From the NCBI GenBank assembly GCA_018335855.1, contig JAGXRM010000006.1:1-64000 (forward strand): a stretch of DNA of 64,000 nucleotides. The letters are read 5' to 3'. The translations under genes were made by a program, and so were the position numbers. Shown one piece after another: positions 43,077-51,848 of this stretch (positions within the stretch are counted from its first letter, which is position 1; each line of letters opens with the position of its first letter). The stretch comes from Clostridiales bacterium (GTDB taxonomy: Bacteria > Bacillota > Dethiobacteria > Dethiobacterales > Dethiobacteraceae). Under the pieces are notes generated by a model. It made no database searches and was not told the DNA's origin. It was given only the letters and a program-made list of their open reading frames with translations.

Positions 43077-44393
43077 ATGATAGACAAAGATAAGATACCG
43101 GCAGAAGTATTCGTTGTGCTTAGTAAGCTGCAAGCGAATGGGTTTAGAAGTTTTATTGTCGGTGGTTCTGTCAGAGATTTACTGCTGGGTAAAAAACCAA
43201 AAGATTTTGATATTTGTACGGAAGCTACTTCGGAAATTGTTAAAGAGCTATTTGAAAAAGTGATTGATACAGGAGTAAAGTTTGGAACTGTTACAGTCTT
43301 AATGGGTATACCTATTGAAGTAACTACGTTTCGGAAAAGTGTTCCTTTTGAAGATGGACAGGTAGTGATTGGTCAAAGCGAAACGGATGATGTTAAAGCA
43401 AGGGATTTTACCGTGAATGCGCTTTTATTTGATGGTCGGGAAGTGATTGATTGTGTTAACGGGCTTGGTGACTTACAGGAGAAAATAATTAGAACAGTCG
43501 GTAACCCGGATTGCAGATTCAGGGAAGATGCTCTGCGTATGATGAGAGCGATCAGATTATGCTGTCAGCTGGATTTTAGCATTGAGCAATCAACTTTACA
43601 TGCTGTTGCCGGCAATGCACAGTTGATTAAAAATGTTGCCCAGGAACGTATTAAAGAGGAATTGGTTAAGATTTTGCTGAGTGAAGTACCATCTAAGGGA
43701 ATAAGGCTGATGAGAAAAACCGGGCTGCTACAATACGTATTGCCTGAGCTTCAGTTATGCTATCAATTTGACCAGTGTACCCCCTACCATGATAAAGATG
43801 TTTTTGATCATACCATGTCAGTGTTGGATAATACCCCTGATAATCTGGTGGTGAGGCTGGCTGCTTTACTGCATGATGTTGCAAAACCCAAAACTTTTTC
43901 GGTAGATGACAATGGAACTGGTCATTTTTACTCTCATGCAGTGGAAGGTTACGCATTATCTAAGCATATTTTATCAAGGTTAAAATTTGACAAGAAAACG
44001 ATAGATGCTGTGACCATTTTGGTTAAGGAACACATGAGCATGCTATACGTTTTACGAAAGGCCAGCGTAAAAAAAATGGTTAACCGCGTTGGCCCGGATA
44101 AAATTCTATGGTTGATTGATTTACAGATTGCAGATAAGGCAGGAGCATTGCTTCACGGTGATTTTACTTATTTACAGCGGTTGAAAACAGAAGTGCAAAA
44201 GATCCTAGATGAAAAGGAACCTGTGTCACGTAAAGATTTAGCTATTAACGGCAATGATCTAATTGAACATGGAGTAAGCCCCGGGCCTCAGCTGGGGAAA
44301 ATCCTGGCTCAGTTATTAGATGAAGTTATTTGCGATCCGAAAATTAATACAAAAGAAGATTTATTAAGGCTTGTTTCAGAATGGATGGGATAG
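43077..44393 (+). CDS. cca: CCA tRNA nucleotidyltransferase with HD domain
   Basis: This is a 438-aa protein that adds or repairs the 3' CCA end of tRNAs. The nucleotidyltransferase motif is VGGSVRDLLLGKKPKDFDI (about 27-45) and the poly(A) polymerase-type RNA-binding helices include FREDALRMMRAIR (about 149-161). An HD domain follows (LLHDVAKP, about 264-271, then HMSML), giving the multifunctional CCA enzyme form. It is a housekeeping gene with no damage, at the border between the accessory and metabolic regions. Confidence 0.9.
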   Translation: MIDKDKIPAEVFVVLSKLQANGFRSFIVGGSVRDLLLGKKPKDFDICTEATSEIVKELFEKVIDTGVKFGTVTVLMGIPIEVTTFRKSVPFEDGQVVIGQSETDDVKARDFTVNALLFDGREVIDCVNGLGDLQEKIIRTVGNPDCRFREDALRMMRAIRLCCQLDFSIEQSTLHAVAGNAQLIKNVAQERIKEELVKILLSEVPSKGIRLMRKTGLLQYVLPELQLCYQFDQCTPYHDKDVFDHTMSVLDNTPDNLVVRLAALLHDVAKPKTFSVDDNGTGHFYSHAVEGYALSKHILSRLKFDKKTIDAVTILVKEHMSMLYVLRKASVKKMVNRVGPDKILWLIDLQIADKAGALLHGDFTYLQRLKTEVQKILDEKEPVSRKDLAINGNDLIEHGVSPGPQLGKILAQLLDEVICDPKINTKEDLLRLVSEWMG

Positions 44394-44758
44394 TCTGTCT
44401 TTAGCCTGAAATAAAGGTTTCTTGACAGCATGTTTGCCTATATTTCGCAGGACAATAAGAATTCGGCGGAAAGGTTACGCTTAAATATTTATGTTGTACG
44501 GAATTTCTGATAGAGATTGACTAAAAAAACATCTGCCGCTTCCATAAGATCTTGTATGCAATGAATTTTATAACAAGGCCAGCCACAATCAGGGCTGGCC
44601 TTGTGCATTTGAGCGGTTCTATAACTTTATACGGCTTCATTCCGCAAGCTTAGCTTATATAAGGAAATTATTATACCTCTGTTGTTATGGAAATAAATGC
44701 AGGATTTGGGTGATGCTGCGTATAATATTGATTTTCAAAAGGGAAAACGGAGGGGACT
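44394..44758. other. intergenic region before the sigma-54 activator
   Basis: A 12-bp hairpin, ACAAGGCCAGCC/GGCTGGCCTTGT at 44573-44584 and 44593-44604, has a weak T tail and could end the cca transcript. It shares the GGCTGGCC core with the hairpins at 33302 and 35731. No gene is visible. Confidence 0.55.
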
Positions 44759-46921
44759 ATGAGCGGTAAATCCCGGTATAACCAGGGAGGCGTGACGGGG
44801 GAAGAAATGTGGATCCGGGGAGCGGGTAGCCCGTTGAGGATGCACGATGTGATGACAACCGACTTTCCGGTACTGCGCAGTGACGATACGCTCAGAACTG
44901 CGGTTACAATGATGCGCAGTACCCGGGTGGACGGAATTCCTGTGCTGGATGGCAATGACAGTCTGGCTGGATTGTTAACCCGTTCCACGGTTTATGACGC
45001 GATTTTGCAGGGATACCCGCTGGATAGCCCGGTTAAGCCCTGGATGATTGGTACGGTTGTGACGGTACACCCGATGGAACCATTTGGATTGGTGGCGGAA
45101 ATTGTCAAGCAGAGCCCTGTGGGGATGGGGGTGGTGGTAGACGACAGCAGCAAGGTGGTAGGCTTGTTTACCAAAGCCGATATGATTATGGCACTGTTTC
45201 AGGAAGCTGATCTTTTGAGTGCCAGGCTGCATGCTATTTATGAGGCGATACCGGATGGCATGGTGGCCGTGGATGCCGCCGGCAAGTTGCTTTTGTTTAA
45301 CCGTGCTGCTCAGCGTTTGCTTCATGTGGATGAGGATGTTCTGGGTTTGCCGGCTGCGGAATTGTTTCCGGCGCTTGGTCTGGAAGAGGTGCTGGCAGAG
45401 GGGGAGCCGCTCCTAAGAAAGCAGACAAGCCATAAAAACAGGTCACTTTTGGTGAACGCCACGCCAATTCTGGAAGGGGAGGCAGTTGTGGGTGCCATTG
45501 CCTCGGTTCACGACCTGACCGATGTGGAAAAGGTGGCTGCTGAACTGGAAGTGGTCAAACGAATTCAGCACACTCTGGAGACTGTACTGAATATCGCTTA
45601 TGACGGAATTATTGTGATTAATGAAAACGGCAAGGTAACATTGATTAATCGCGCTCTGGCTGATTTCCTGGGGGTCCGTTCTGAAGAGGTCATAGGCAAG
45701 CATGTTTCCAAAGTGCTGGAGAATTCGCGGCTGCAGGTGGTGGCCCGGACCGGTGTGGCAGAAATGAGCGATGTCCAGGAGATAAAAGGAGTACAGTATA
45801 TTGTGACTAGGCTGCCTATTCTGGAAGGAGAAAAGGTCGTGGGCGCGGTGGGCAAAATTACCTTCCGGCGTTTGAAAGAATTCAAGGAATTGGCCAGGCG
45901 TTTGGAATCACTGGAGAATCAGGTTGCGTATTACCGTGAGGAGATGCACCGGGTGGAAGGCGGCCGGAGAGGGATTGAAGCCATTGTTTCCTGCAGCATG
46001 GCGATGCAAAAAATAAAGGAGGATGCGCTGGTTGCTGCGGGCAGTATTTCCACAGTCCTGCTCCGTGGAGAAAGCGGGACCGGTAAGGAATTGTTTGCCC
46101 AGGCGATTCATCTGCACAGTCACCGCCATCGCTGGCCGCTGGTGAAGATTAACTGTGCCGCCATTCCGGAAACGTTGCTGGAGTCTGAACTGTTTGGCTA
46201 TGCCGACGGCGCTTTTACCGGCGCCAGAAAGGGCGGGAAGCCCGGGCGGCTGGAACTGGCAAACGGCGGCACGCTTTTTTTGGATGAAATCGGCGATATG
46301 CCGCTGGTCCTGCAGGCCAAATTGCTCCGTGTGCTGCAGGAAAAAGAATTTGAACAAATCGGCGGTACCGGGCCGGTCAGAATTGATGTGCGCATTATTG
46401 CCGCCACCAATCATGATTTGGAAAAAGCGGTGGAGTCAGGGAAATTCCGCGCAGACCTTTATTACAGGCTGAATGTGATTTCCGTAGAAATTCCTCCTTT
46501 GCGCAGCCGCAAAGAAGATATGGTGCCGCTGGCGGAGTTTTTTGTCGGTAAGTATAACCGGATTCTGGGCGCCAATGTGGAAGGGCTGACCAAGGAAGCC
46601 CTGGACGCGTTAAACCGTCACCACTGGCCCGGTAATGTCCGGGAGTTGGAAAATGTCATTGAGCGGGCGATTAATTTTGCAATGTCGGGAATGATTCGGC
46701 TTGAGCACCTGCCCCCCTATGTTTTTGAGCAATATGGGGTGAATTCGGATGATTCGGGGATTGCCAGAGGGCTGGATCTACAAAGCCGGTTGCAGGAGGC
46801 GGAAAAAGAGGCGCTGCTGCAGGCGCTGGACGCTGCGGGCGGCAATAAAAGTGAAGCGGCCCGGATGCTTGGCATCAGTCGCTCCCGGCTGTATGAAAAG
46901 TTGCACAAAGCCGGTTTGTAG
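44759..46921 (+). CDS. sigma-54-dependent activator: CBS pair, PAS, AAA+, Fis HTH
   Basis: This is a 720-aa enhancer-binding protein. Residues about 25-150 are two CBS domains (MHDVMTTDFPVLRSDDTLRTAV), likely sensing adenine nucleotides or acyl-CoA status. Residues about 155-260 and 275-375 are PAS folds. The AAA+ domain (about 410-640) has GESGTGKE (about 437-444), the sigma-54 contact GAFTGA (about 483-488) and a Walker B with FLDEIGDMP. The Fis-type HTH is at the C-terminus (GGNKSEAARMLGISRSRLYEKL). The ribosome site is GGAGGGG. Enhancer-like repeats and a -24/-12 promoter follow directly, so its target is very probably the adjacent operon. Confidence 0.9.
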   Translation: MSGKSRYNQGGVTGEEMWIRGAGSPLRMHDVMTTDFPVLRSDDTLRTAVTMMRSTRVDGIPVLDGNDSLAGLLTRSTVYDAILQGYPLDSPVKPWMIGTVVTVHPMEPFGLVAEIVKQSPVGMGVVVDDSSKVVGLFTKADMIMALFQEADLLSARLHAIYEAIPDGMVAVDAAGKLLLFNRAAQRLLHVDEDVLGLPAAELFPALGLEEVLAEGEPLLRKQTSHKNRSLLVNATPILEGEAVVGAIASVHDLTDVEKVAAELEVVKRIQHTLETVLNIAYDGIIVINENGKVTLINRALADFLGVRSEEVIGKHVSKVLENSRLQVVARTGVAEMSDVQEIKGVQYIVTRLPILEGEKVVGAVGKITFRRLKEFKELARRLESLENQVAYYREEMHRVEGGRRGIEAIVSCSMAMQKIKEDALVAAGSISTVLLRGESGTGKELFAQAIHLHSHRHRWPLVKINCAAIPETLLESELFGYADGAFTGARKGGKPGRLELANGGTLFLDEIGDMPLVLQAKLLRVLQEKEFEQIGGTGPVRIDVRIIAATNHDLEKAVESGKFRADLYYRLNVISVEIPPLRSRKEDMVPLAEFFVGKYNRILGANVEGLTKEALDALNRHHWPGNVRELENVIERAINFAMSGMIRLEHLPPYVFEQYGVNSDDSGIARGLDLQSRLQEAEKEALLQALDAAGGNKSEAARMLGISRSRLYEKLHKAGL

Positions 46922-46927
46922 GCTGGA

Positions 46928-46970
46928 TGTCCTGAAAGCAGGACACTGTCCTGTATTGATTGCAGGACAG
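46928..46970. promoter_or_regulatory. tandem enhancer sites (UAS) for the sigma-54 activator
   Basis: Two inverted repeats share TGTCCTG/CAGGACA: TGTCCTG at 46928-46934 with CAGGACA at 46939-46945, and CTGTCCTG at 46946-46953 with CAGGACAG at 46963-46970. They lie about 100-140 bp upstream of the -24/-12 promoter, the normal enhancer distance. Confidence 0.75.
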
Positions 46971-47038
46971 TGGAAGGGAAAGAGGGCCTGCCGCCGGAGG
47001 AGATAAGCTGAGTAATCACGGCGCTTTATGGTATTTTG

Positions 47039-47065
47039 CACCGGTCTTTGGACCGGTGTTTTTTT
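47039..47065 (+). terminator. terminator of the activator gene
   Basis: An 8-bp stem CACCGGTC/GACCGGTG with a 4-nt loop and a run of seven T. Confidence 0.85.
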
Positions 47066-47066
47066 G

Positions 47067-47082
47067 TGGTACAAGACTTGCA
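47067..47082 (+). promoter_or_regulatory. sigma-54 (-24/-12) promoter
   Basis: TGGTAC-N5-TTGCA with exactly 10 bp between the -24 GG and -12 GC. It directly follows the terminator and precedes the dehydrogenase gene by about 40 bp. Confidence 0.85.
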
Positions 47083-47122
47083 CAACAAGGATGTATGTGA
47101 TGAAGCAAAGGAGGTTTTTCTG

Positions 47123-47956
47123 GTGAATAATTTACTGAGGGGAAAAGTAGCGCTTGTGACAGGCGCGTCGAGGGGATTGGGAAGAGCGGATGCGCTGGCA
47201 TTGGCTGCGGCGGGAGCGGATGTGGTTATTACCGACATCCTGATGGAAAGCGATGCGGGCGCGGCGGAGACTGCGGAAAAATACGGGCTGCTAAGCCGGC
47301 ATATGCAGAGCACCGGGACGGTGTTTGCTGAGCGGACGGCTGATGAGATTCGTGCCATGGGTAGGCGTACAGCTGCGTATAAAATGGATGTGACGGACAC
47401 TGCTGAAGTGAAGCGTGTGATGGAGCAGGCTGTCAGCGAATTTGGTTCTGTGGATATTCTGGTGAATAATGCGGCTACGCTGGACCATGTGGCACAGTTG
47501 GAGAAGCAGAGGGAAGAACTGTGGCAGCGTGATCTCCAGGTCAACCTGACCGGTAGCTTTAACTGCTGCCGTGCTGTGTGGCCGCATATGAAAAAGCAGG
47601 GATGGGGACGGATTATTAATATGGCTTCGGTCGCGGGCACGCTGGGCGGCTATGGGCAGAGCAGCTACGCGACGACAAAAGCGGGAATTCTGGGACTGAC
47701 CCGCAGCCTGGCCATTGAAGGGGCCCGATACAATATTACTGCCAATGCCATTATCCCGGGCATTATTAATACGGAGGCGTTTGGCAGTATTGATCCCGGC
47801 ATGAGGGATAGAATGGTGGACCGGACGGCCTTCAAACGCCCCGGTGAACCGGATGATATTGCCAACGCCATCGTTTTCCTGGTTTCTGATTTGGCGAAGT
47901 ATATTACCGGAGTTGGGCTGAATGTTTCGGGTGGAATTGAGTTATTTACTTTTTAA
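47123..47956 (+). CDS. SDR-family 3-hydroxyacyl-CoA/oxoacyl dehydrogenase
   Basis: The protein has 277 aa from GTG at 47123, 8 bp after AGGAGG; the frame opens upstream over the promoter but has no ribosome site there. The Rossmann motif is TGASRGLG (13-20), the NNAA block is present, and the catalytic YxxxK is Y-ATT-K (about 181-185). It would oxidise a 3-hydroxyacyl-CoA or a similar alcohol with NAD(P). An insertion after the first strand (MESDAGAAETAEKYGLLSRH) makes it longer than FabG. First gene of the sigma-54 operon. Confidence 0.8.
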   Translation: MNNLLRGKVALVTGASRGLGRADALALAAAGADVVITDILMESDAGAAETAEKYGLLSRHMQSTGTVFAERTADEIRAMGRRTAAYKMDVTDTAEVKRVMEQAVSEFGSVDILVNNAATLDHVAQLEKQREELWQRDLQVNLTGSFNCCRAVWPHMKKQGWGRIINMASVAGTLGGYGQSSYATTKAGILGLTRSLAIEGARYNITANAIIPGIINTEAFGSIDPGMRDRMVDRTAFKRPGEPDDIANAIVFLVSDLAKYITGVGLNVSGGIELFTF

Positions 47957-47968
47957 AGGAGGCTTGTC

Positions 47969-49123
47969 ATGGTAAGGGAAGCGGTAATCATTGAAGCTGT
48001 ACGGACACCCGTTGGGCGGCGCAGGGGGGCACTGTCGGGTATTCACGCCGAAGAACTGGCGGCGGCGCCGCTCCGGGAAGTGGTGCGCCGGGCCGGGATT
48101 AGCCCGGCTTTGGTGGAAGATGTGATTATGGGTTGTGTCTCGCAGGTGGGCGAGCAGGCACTGAATGTGGCCCGTATGGCCGCACTGGTTGCCGGATTCC
48201 CGGTTGAAGTGCCGGGTGTGACCATTGACAGGCAATGCGGGTCCAGTCAGCAGGCGGTTCATTTTGCGGCTCAGGCAATCATGGCGGGGGATATGGATGT
48301 GGTGGTGGCTGCGGGTGTGGAAAGCATGAGCCGTGTCCCCATGGGTTCTTCCCTGCAAGACGCGGCAATCAGTCCGGCGCTTTGCGCTCTGTATGACATA
48401 GTTAATCAAGGTGTTTCAGCTGAGTTGATAGCCCAGAAGTGGAGCCTGAGCCGGGAGGAACTGGACGCTTACAGTCTGGAAAGTCACCGTCGGGCAGCCG
48501 CTGCGGCGGCAGTGGGGTTGTTCCGGGAGGAAATTATGGCTTTGGAAGTGAAACTGCCGGACGGTACTGTGGGTACGGTCACCGCGGACGAGGGGCCCCG
48601 TCCCGATACTTCACTGGAAAAGCTGGCGGCGCTGCAGCCGGCTTTCCGGAAAAACGGGGTGGTCACGGCTGGGAATGCCAGTCAGATCAGCGATGGGGCG
48701 GCGGCGGTGTTGTTGATGTCCGCCGATAAAGCCAGGGAACTGGGACTGAGGGCGAGAGCACGTGTTATCGGGCGAGTGATTGTGGGTTCGGATCCCACGT
48801 TGATGCTGGACGGCCCCATTCCGGCTACGAAAATGGTACTGGAAAGGACAGGTCTGACAGCAGATGATATTGATGTCTTTGAGGTTAATGAAGCGTTCGC
48901 CTCGGTACCCCTGGCGTGGCTAAGAGAACTCGGAGCCGACCCGGCTAAAGTGAACCCGAACGGCGGTGCCATTGCGCTGGGGCATCCGTTGGGGGCGAGC
49001 GGTGCCAGATTGATGACAACGCTGCTGTATGAACTGGAACGCCGGGGCGGGCGATTTGGCCTGCAGACAATGTGTGAGGGATATGGCATGGCCAATGCGA
49101 CAATTATTGAACGTCTTGATTGA
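47969..49123 (+). CDS. thiolase (acyl-CoA C-acyltransferase), copy 1
   Basis: This is a 384-aa protein. The nucleophile cysteine lies in RQCGSSQ (about residue 90), then NEAFA, GHPLGASGAR and a C-terminal CEGYGMANA with the second cysteine. It would cleave 3-ketoacyl-CoA with CoA or condense acetyl-CoA. It starts 12 bp after the dehydrogenase stop. The length is normal. GC content is higher than in the defence island. Confidence 0.9.
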   Translation: MVREAVIIEAVRTPVGRRRGALSGIHAEELAAAPLREVVRRAGISPALVEDVIMGCVSQVGEQALNVARMAALVAGFPVEVPGVTIDRQCGSSQQAVHFAAQAIMAGDMDVVVAAGVESMSRVPMGSSLQDAAISPALCALYDIVNQGVSAELIAQKWSLSREELDAYSLESHRRAAAAAAVGLFREEIMALEVKLPDGTVGTVTADEGPRPDTSLEKLAALQPAFRKNGVVTAGNASQISDGAAAVLLMSADKARELGLRARARVIGRVIVGSDPTLMLDGPIPATKMVLERTGLTADDIDVFEVNEAFASVPLAWLRELGADPAKVNPNGGAIALGHPLGASGARLMTTLLYELERRGGRFGLQTMCEGYGMANATIIERLD

Positions 49124-49181
49124 AGTGCGTTCTGGAAGACGCCGCCTGAATTGCTGACGGAAGAAAGGGGAGGAAGAAACG

Positions 49182-50321
49182 ATGTTGTCTTTTAAGCTCA
49201 GCCCGGAGCAGGAGTCCTTGCGGAGTCTGGCCAGGGAATTTGTACGGCGGGAAATCAAACCTGTGGCAGCGCTTTACGACCGGACCGGCGAGGTGCCGTG
49301 GCCGGTATTTAAAAAAGCGTATGAAACCGGCCTGATGAATATGCAGGTGCCGGAGGAGTTCGGCGGTGGTGGCCAGGGTGTTTTAAACGGGTGCCTGGTG
49401 GCGGAAGAATTGGCGGCTGGTTGCGCCGGAATTTCCGCTTCTGTTGTCTTAAACGACCTGGCTTGTACACCGATTGTGTTAGGCGGGACGGCGGAGCAGA
49501 AAGAGCGGTGGCTGAAGTCTGTTTGCGGTGATATGAGCTTTGTTGCTTTTTGCGTAACCGAACCGGGCGCCGGGTCGGATGTGGCTGCCCTGTCCACCAC
49601 GGCCAGGCGGGAAGGCGACCACTATGTGCTAAACGGCGGCAAACAGTTTATTACCAACGCCAGTATCGCCGACTATTTTGTAGTCTTTGCCTCTACAGAT
49701 AAACAAAAATCTTACCGGGGCATCAGCGCTTTTGTGTTGGAGAGGAATACATCGGGCTTATCTGTGGGCAAAAAAGAGGATAAGATGGGGCAGCGCGCTT
49801 CAGATACAGCCAGTGTGTCTTTGGATAATGTCCGGGTAACGGCGGATTGCCGCCTGGGTGGAGAAGGCGACGGCTTTCGGCTGATCATGCGTACTTTTGA
49901 TAAGTCACGGCCCGGGGTGGCGGCCGCGGCTGTTGGGTTGGCCAGGGCGGCGATGGAGTACGCGCTGGAATATGCCAGGACCAGAGAACAGTTTGGTGTG
50001 CCGATCATTCAGCACCAGGCCATCAGTTTTCTCTTAGCCGATATGCAGAAGGATATTGATGCAGCCCGTCTGCTGACCTGGCGGGCGGCCTGGCTGACTG
50101 ACACGGGCGAACGGAACTCCGGGGAGGCGGCCATGGCTAAGGCGTTTGCCGCCGATGTGGCCATGCGCGTGACTACAGATGCGGTTCAGATTTTCGGCGG
50201 CTACGGTTACAGCCGGGAATACCCGGTGGAGAAACTGATGCGGGACGCAAAAATTTTACAGATTTATGAAGGAACGGCACAAATTCAACGGCTTTTAATC
50301 GCAAAAACATTTTACGGATAA
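49182..50321 (+). CDS. acyl-CoA dehydrogenase, copy 1
   Basis: This is a 379-aa FAD enzyme that makes the 2,3-double bond in beta-oxidation. Signature blocks are FCVTEPGAGSD, FITNASIADYFVVFA, and near the end the IYEGTAQIQ block with the likely catalytic glutamate (about 363). No electron-transfer flavoprotein genes are in the window, so the electron acceptor is encoded elsewhere. Last gene of the sigma-54 operon. Confidence 0.9.
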   Translation: MLSFKLSPEQESLRSLAREFVRREIKPVAALYDRTGEVPWPVFKKAYETGLMNMQVPEEFGGGGQGVLNGCLVAEELAAGCAGISASVVLNDLACTPIVLGGTAEQKERWLKSVCGDMSFVAFCVTEPGAGSDVAALSTTARREGDHYVLNGGKQFITNASIADYFVVFASTDKQKSYRGISAFVLERNTSGLSVGKKEDKMGQRASDTASVSLDNVRVTADCRLGGEGDGFRLIMRTFDKSRPGVAAAAVGLARAAMEYALEYARTREQFGVPIIQHQAISFLLADMQKDIDAARLLTWRAAWLTDTGERNSGEAAMAKAFAADVAMRVTTDAVQIFGGYGYSREYPVEKLMRDAKILQIYEGTAQIQRLLIAKTFYG

Positions 50322-50426
50322 AAAATATTGCACGCGCGGTGGCGTGAATCAGTGATGGTTTATGCCCTAAATGGGGTCAATCTAATTAGGAAGATTAAAT
50401 AAAACTCGTGATTTTTATTGTAAATA

Positions 50427-50455
50427 TTGACTTTATTTTATTAAAATGATACGAT
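50427..50455 (+). promoter_or_regulatory. sigma-A promoter of the coiled-coil gene
   Basis: TTGACT (50427-50432), 17-bp spacer, TACGAT (50450-50455). The LexA box follows at the predicted start site. Confidence 0.6.
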
Positions 50456-50460
50456 ATACA

Positions 50461-50474
50461 CGAACGTATGTTCC
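50461..50474 (+). promoter_or_regulatory. LexA (SOS) box
   Basis: CGAACGTATGTTCC fits the Firmicutes consensus CGAACRNRYGTTYC at every position. It overlaps the expected transcription start, where LexA would block initiation. Confidence 0.75.
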
Positions 50475-50562
50475 GGATATTGGGGGGTGATTAATTGGTT
50501 TAAATGAACCTTTCTTCGTGATATAATATGCGTATCGGAATATGTTTTTGGGAGGAATCTGT

Positions 50563-50880
50563 GTGGAAAAGATTTTGAATCAGATCCTTGAGAAGGTCGA
50601 CTCACTAGGCGGACGGATGGACAAGCTTGACGGACGGATGGACAAGCTTGACGGACGGATGGACAAGCTTGACGGACGGATGGACAAGCTTGAGCAGAAT
50701 CAGAAAGAGATGGGTCAGGATCTGAAAAGCTTAAGTAAAAAAGTAGATGTTATTTTCGAGCAGACAGCAAATTTGCTTGAGTTTAAAACGGAAATGCTAC
50801 AATCTCAAAATGAGACAAAACAAATTTTGCGACGTCATGAGACCGACATTGAACTGTTGAAAAAAGTGGTAGCCCGCTAA
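50563..50880 (+). CDS. coiled-coil protein with GRMDKLD repeats
   Basis: The protein has 105 aa from GTG at 50563, 7 bp after GGAGG. It is helical throughout: four GRMDKLD heptads (from a 21-bp DNA repeat) then QNQKEMGQDLKSLSKKVD and a C-terminal helix. The heptad period fits a parallel coiled coil. No enzymatic domain. The LexA box suggests DNA-damage induction, so it may bind or clamp something during the SOS response, but no known family explains it. Confidence 0.65.
   Translation: MEKILNQILEKVDSLGGRMDKLDGRMDKLDGRMDKLDGRMDKLEQNQKEMGQDLKSLSKKVDVIFEQTANLLEFKTEMLQSQNETKQILRRHETDIELLKKVVAR
50611..50694 (+). repeat. four 21-bp direct repeats inside the coiled-coil gene
   Basis: The unit GGACGGATGGACAAGCTTGA(C/G) occurs at 50611, 50632, 50653 and 50674 with almost no drift, so the array expanded recently. 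Each unit equals one heptad, so copy changes keep the frame. Confidence 0.9.
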
Positions 50881-50897
50881 CCAATAGTTGAAATAGC

Positions 50898-50935
50898 ATA
50901 GATAAGCGCTACGTTGCAGCGCTTATCTATTTTTT
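50898..50935 (+). terminator. terminator of the coiled-coil gene
   Basis: A 13-bp perfect stem (ATAGATAAGCGCT/AGCGCTTATCTAT, 50898-50910 and 50918-50930) and six T. Confidence 0.9.
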
Positions 50936-50969
50936 ACGGGTAAGCCTATGTGTAAGGCCTTAGGGGATT

Positions 50970-51083
50970 ATGATAGTCATTAACAATGCTCTTAGGGTTT
51001 GCGGGAGTACGCGGAAAGCTGCAAAGGTATTGGGTGTCGATCACTCCACAATCTGTCATAGTCTTTTGAGAGGAGATGTGGTG
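50970..51083 (+). pseudogene. HTH tail of a lost sigma-54 activator
   Basis: It encodes ALRVCGSTRKAAKVLGVDHSTICHSLL, the C-terminal Fis/TyrR-type HTH of sigma-54 regulators, preceded by a stop at 50961-50963 and with no AAA+ domain. The frame runs on into the acyl-CoA dehydrogenase gene, but that gene has its own ribosome site (AGGAG) and start. Confidence 0.6.
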
Positions 51084-51848
51084 ATGTTCACATTAACACC
51101 GGAGCAATTAGCGATCCAGAAAATGGCACGAGAGTTTACAGAGAAAGAACTAATGCCGGTAGCTGCCAAATATGACGAGCAGGAGGCGTTTCCGGCTGCG
51201 GTTATTCAAAAGATGTGGGAGACGGGGTTAGTAAACTTTACTGTGCCTGAGGAGTTAGGCGGGGCAGGTTTAGACACGCTAACCACTTGTCTGGTCACAG
51301 AGGAATTAGGAAGAGGTTGTGCAGGAATCACAACGGTAGCAGCAGCTAATTCACTCGCACTTTATCCTATTTTAATCTCGGGGACAGAAGAGCAGAAGCA
51401 AAAATTTATCCCCCCCATTTGTAAAACCGGAAAGTTTGCTGCATTTTGTCTGACTGAGCCTAACGCCGGTTCGGATGCTGCTTCTGTTGCAACGAGTGCA
51501 AAGCAGGTGGAAGGCGGTTATGTTTTAAACGGAAGTAAGTGTTTTATCACAAACGGAGATGTGGCAGATCTTTATGTAGTTTTCGCCACTGTGGACAAGA
51601 GTAAGGGATTAAAAGGGCTGACAGCGTTTATCGTTCCAAAATCAGACGGCATTACAACGGGTAAAAAGGAGATTAAGCTGGGGATCCGTGCATCAAGTAC
51701 AGTTGTGGTTAACTTTGACAATGTATTAGTCCCCGAGGAAAACATCCTGGGAGGAGTGGGACAGGGCTTTAAGGTTGCTATGCAGACACTGGACACATCC
51801 CGCCCGATGATTGGTTCGCTTACCGTCTATGATGACTGGGTATTTTAA
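51084..51848 (+). pseudogene. acyl-CoA dehydrogenase copy 2, C-terminal third lost
   Basis: ATG at 51084 starts MFTLTPEQLAIQKMAREF and continues with FCLTEPNAGSD and FITNGDVADLYVVFATVD. After QTLDTSRPMIG (about 51810) it turns into unrelated residues and stops. The helical C-terminal domain with the catalytic base is gone. The deletion also joined it to the ligase fragment below. The enzyme should be inactive. Confidence 0.85.

Noticed and set aside
50611-50694. Four 21-bp repeats as a small CRISPR or iteron array
   Set aside because: The repeats are contiguous without spacers and lie in frame in a coiled-coil gene.
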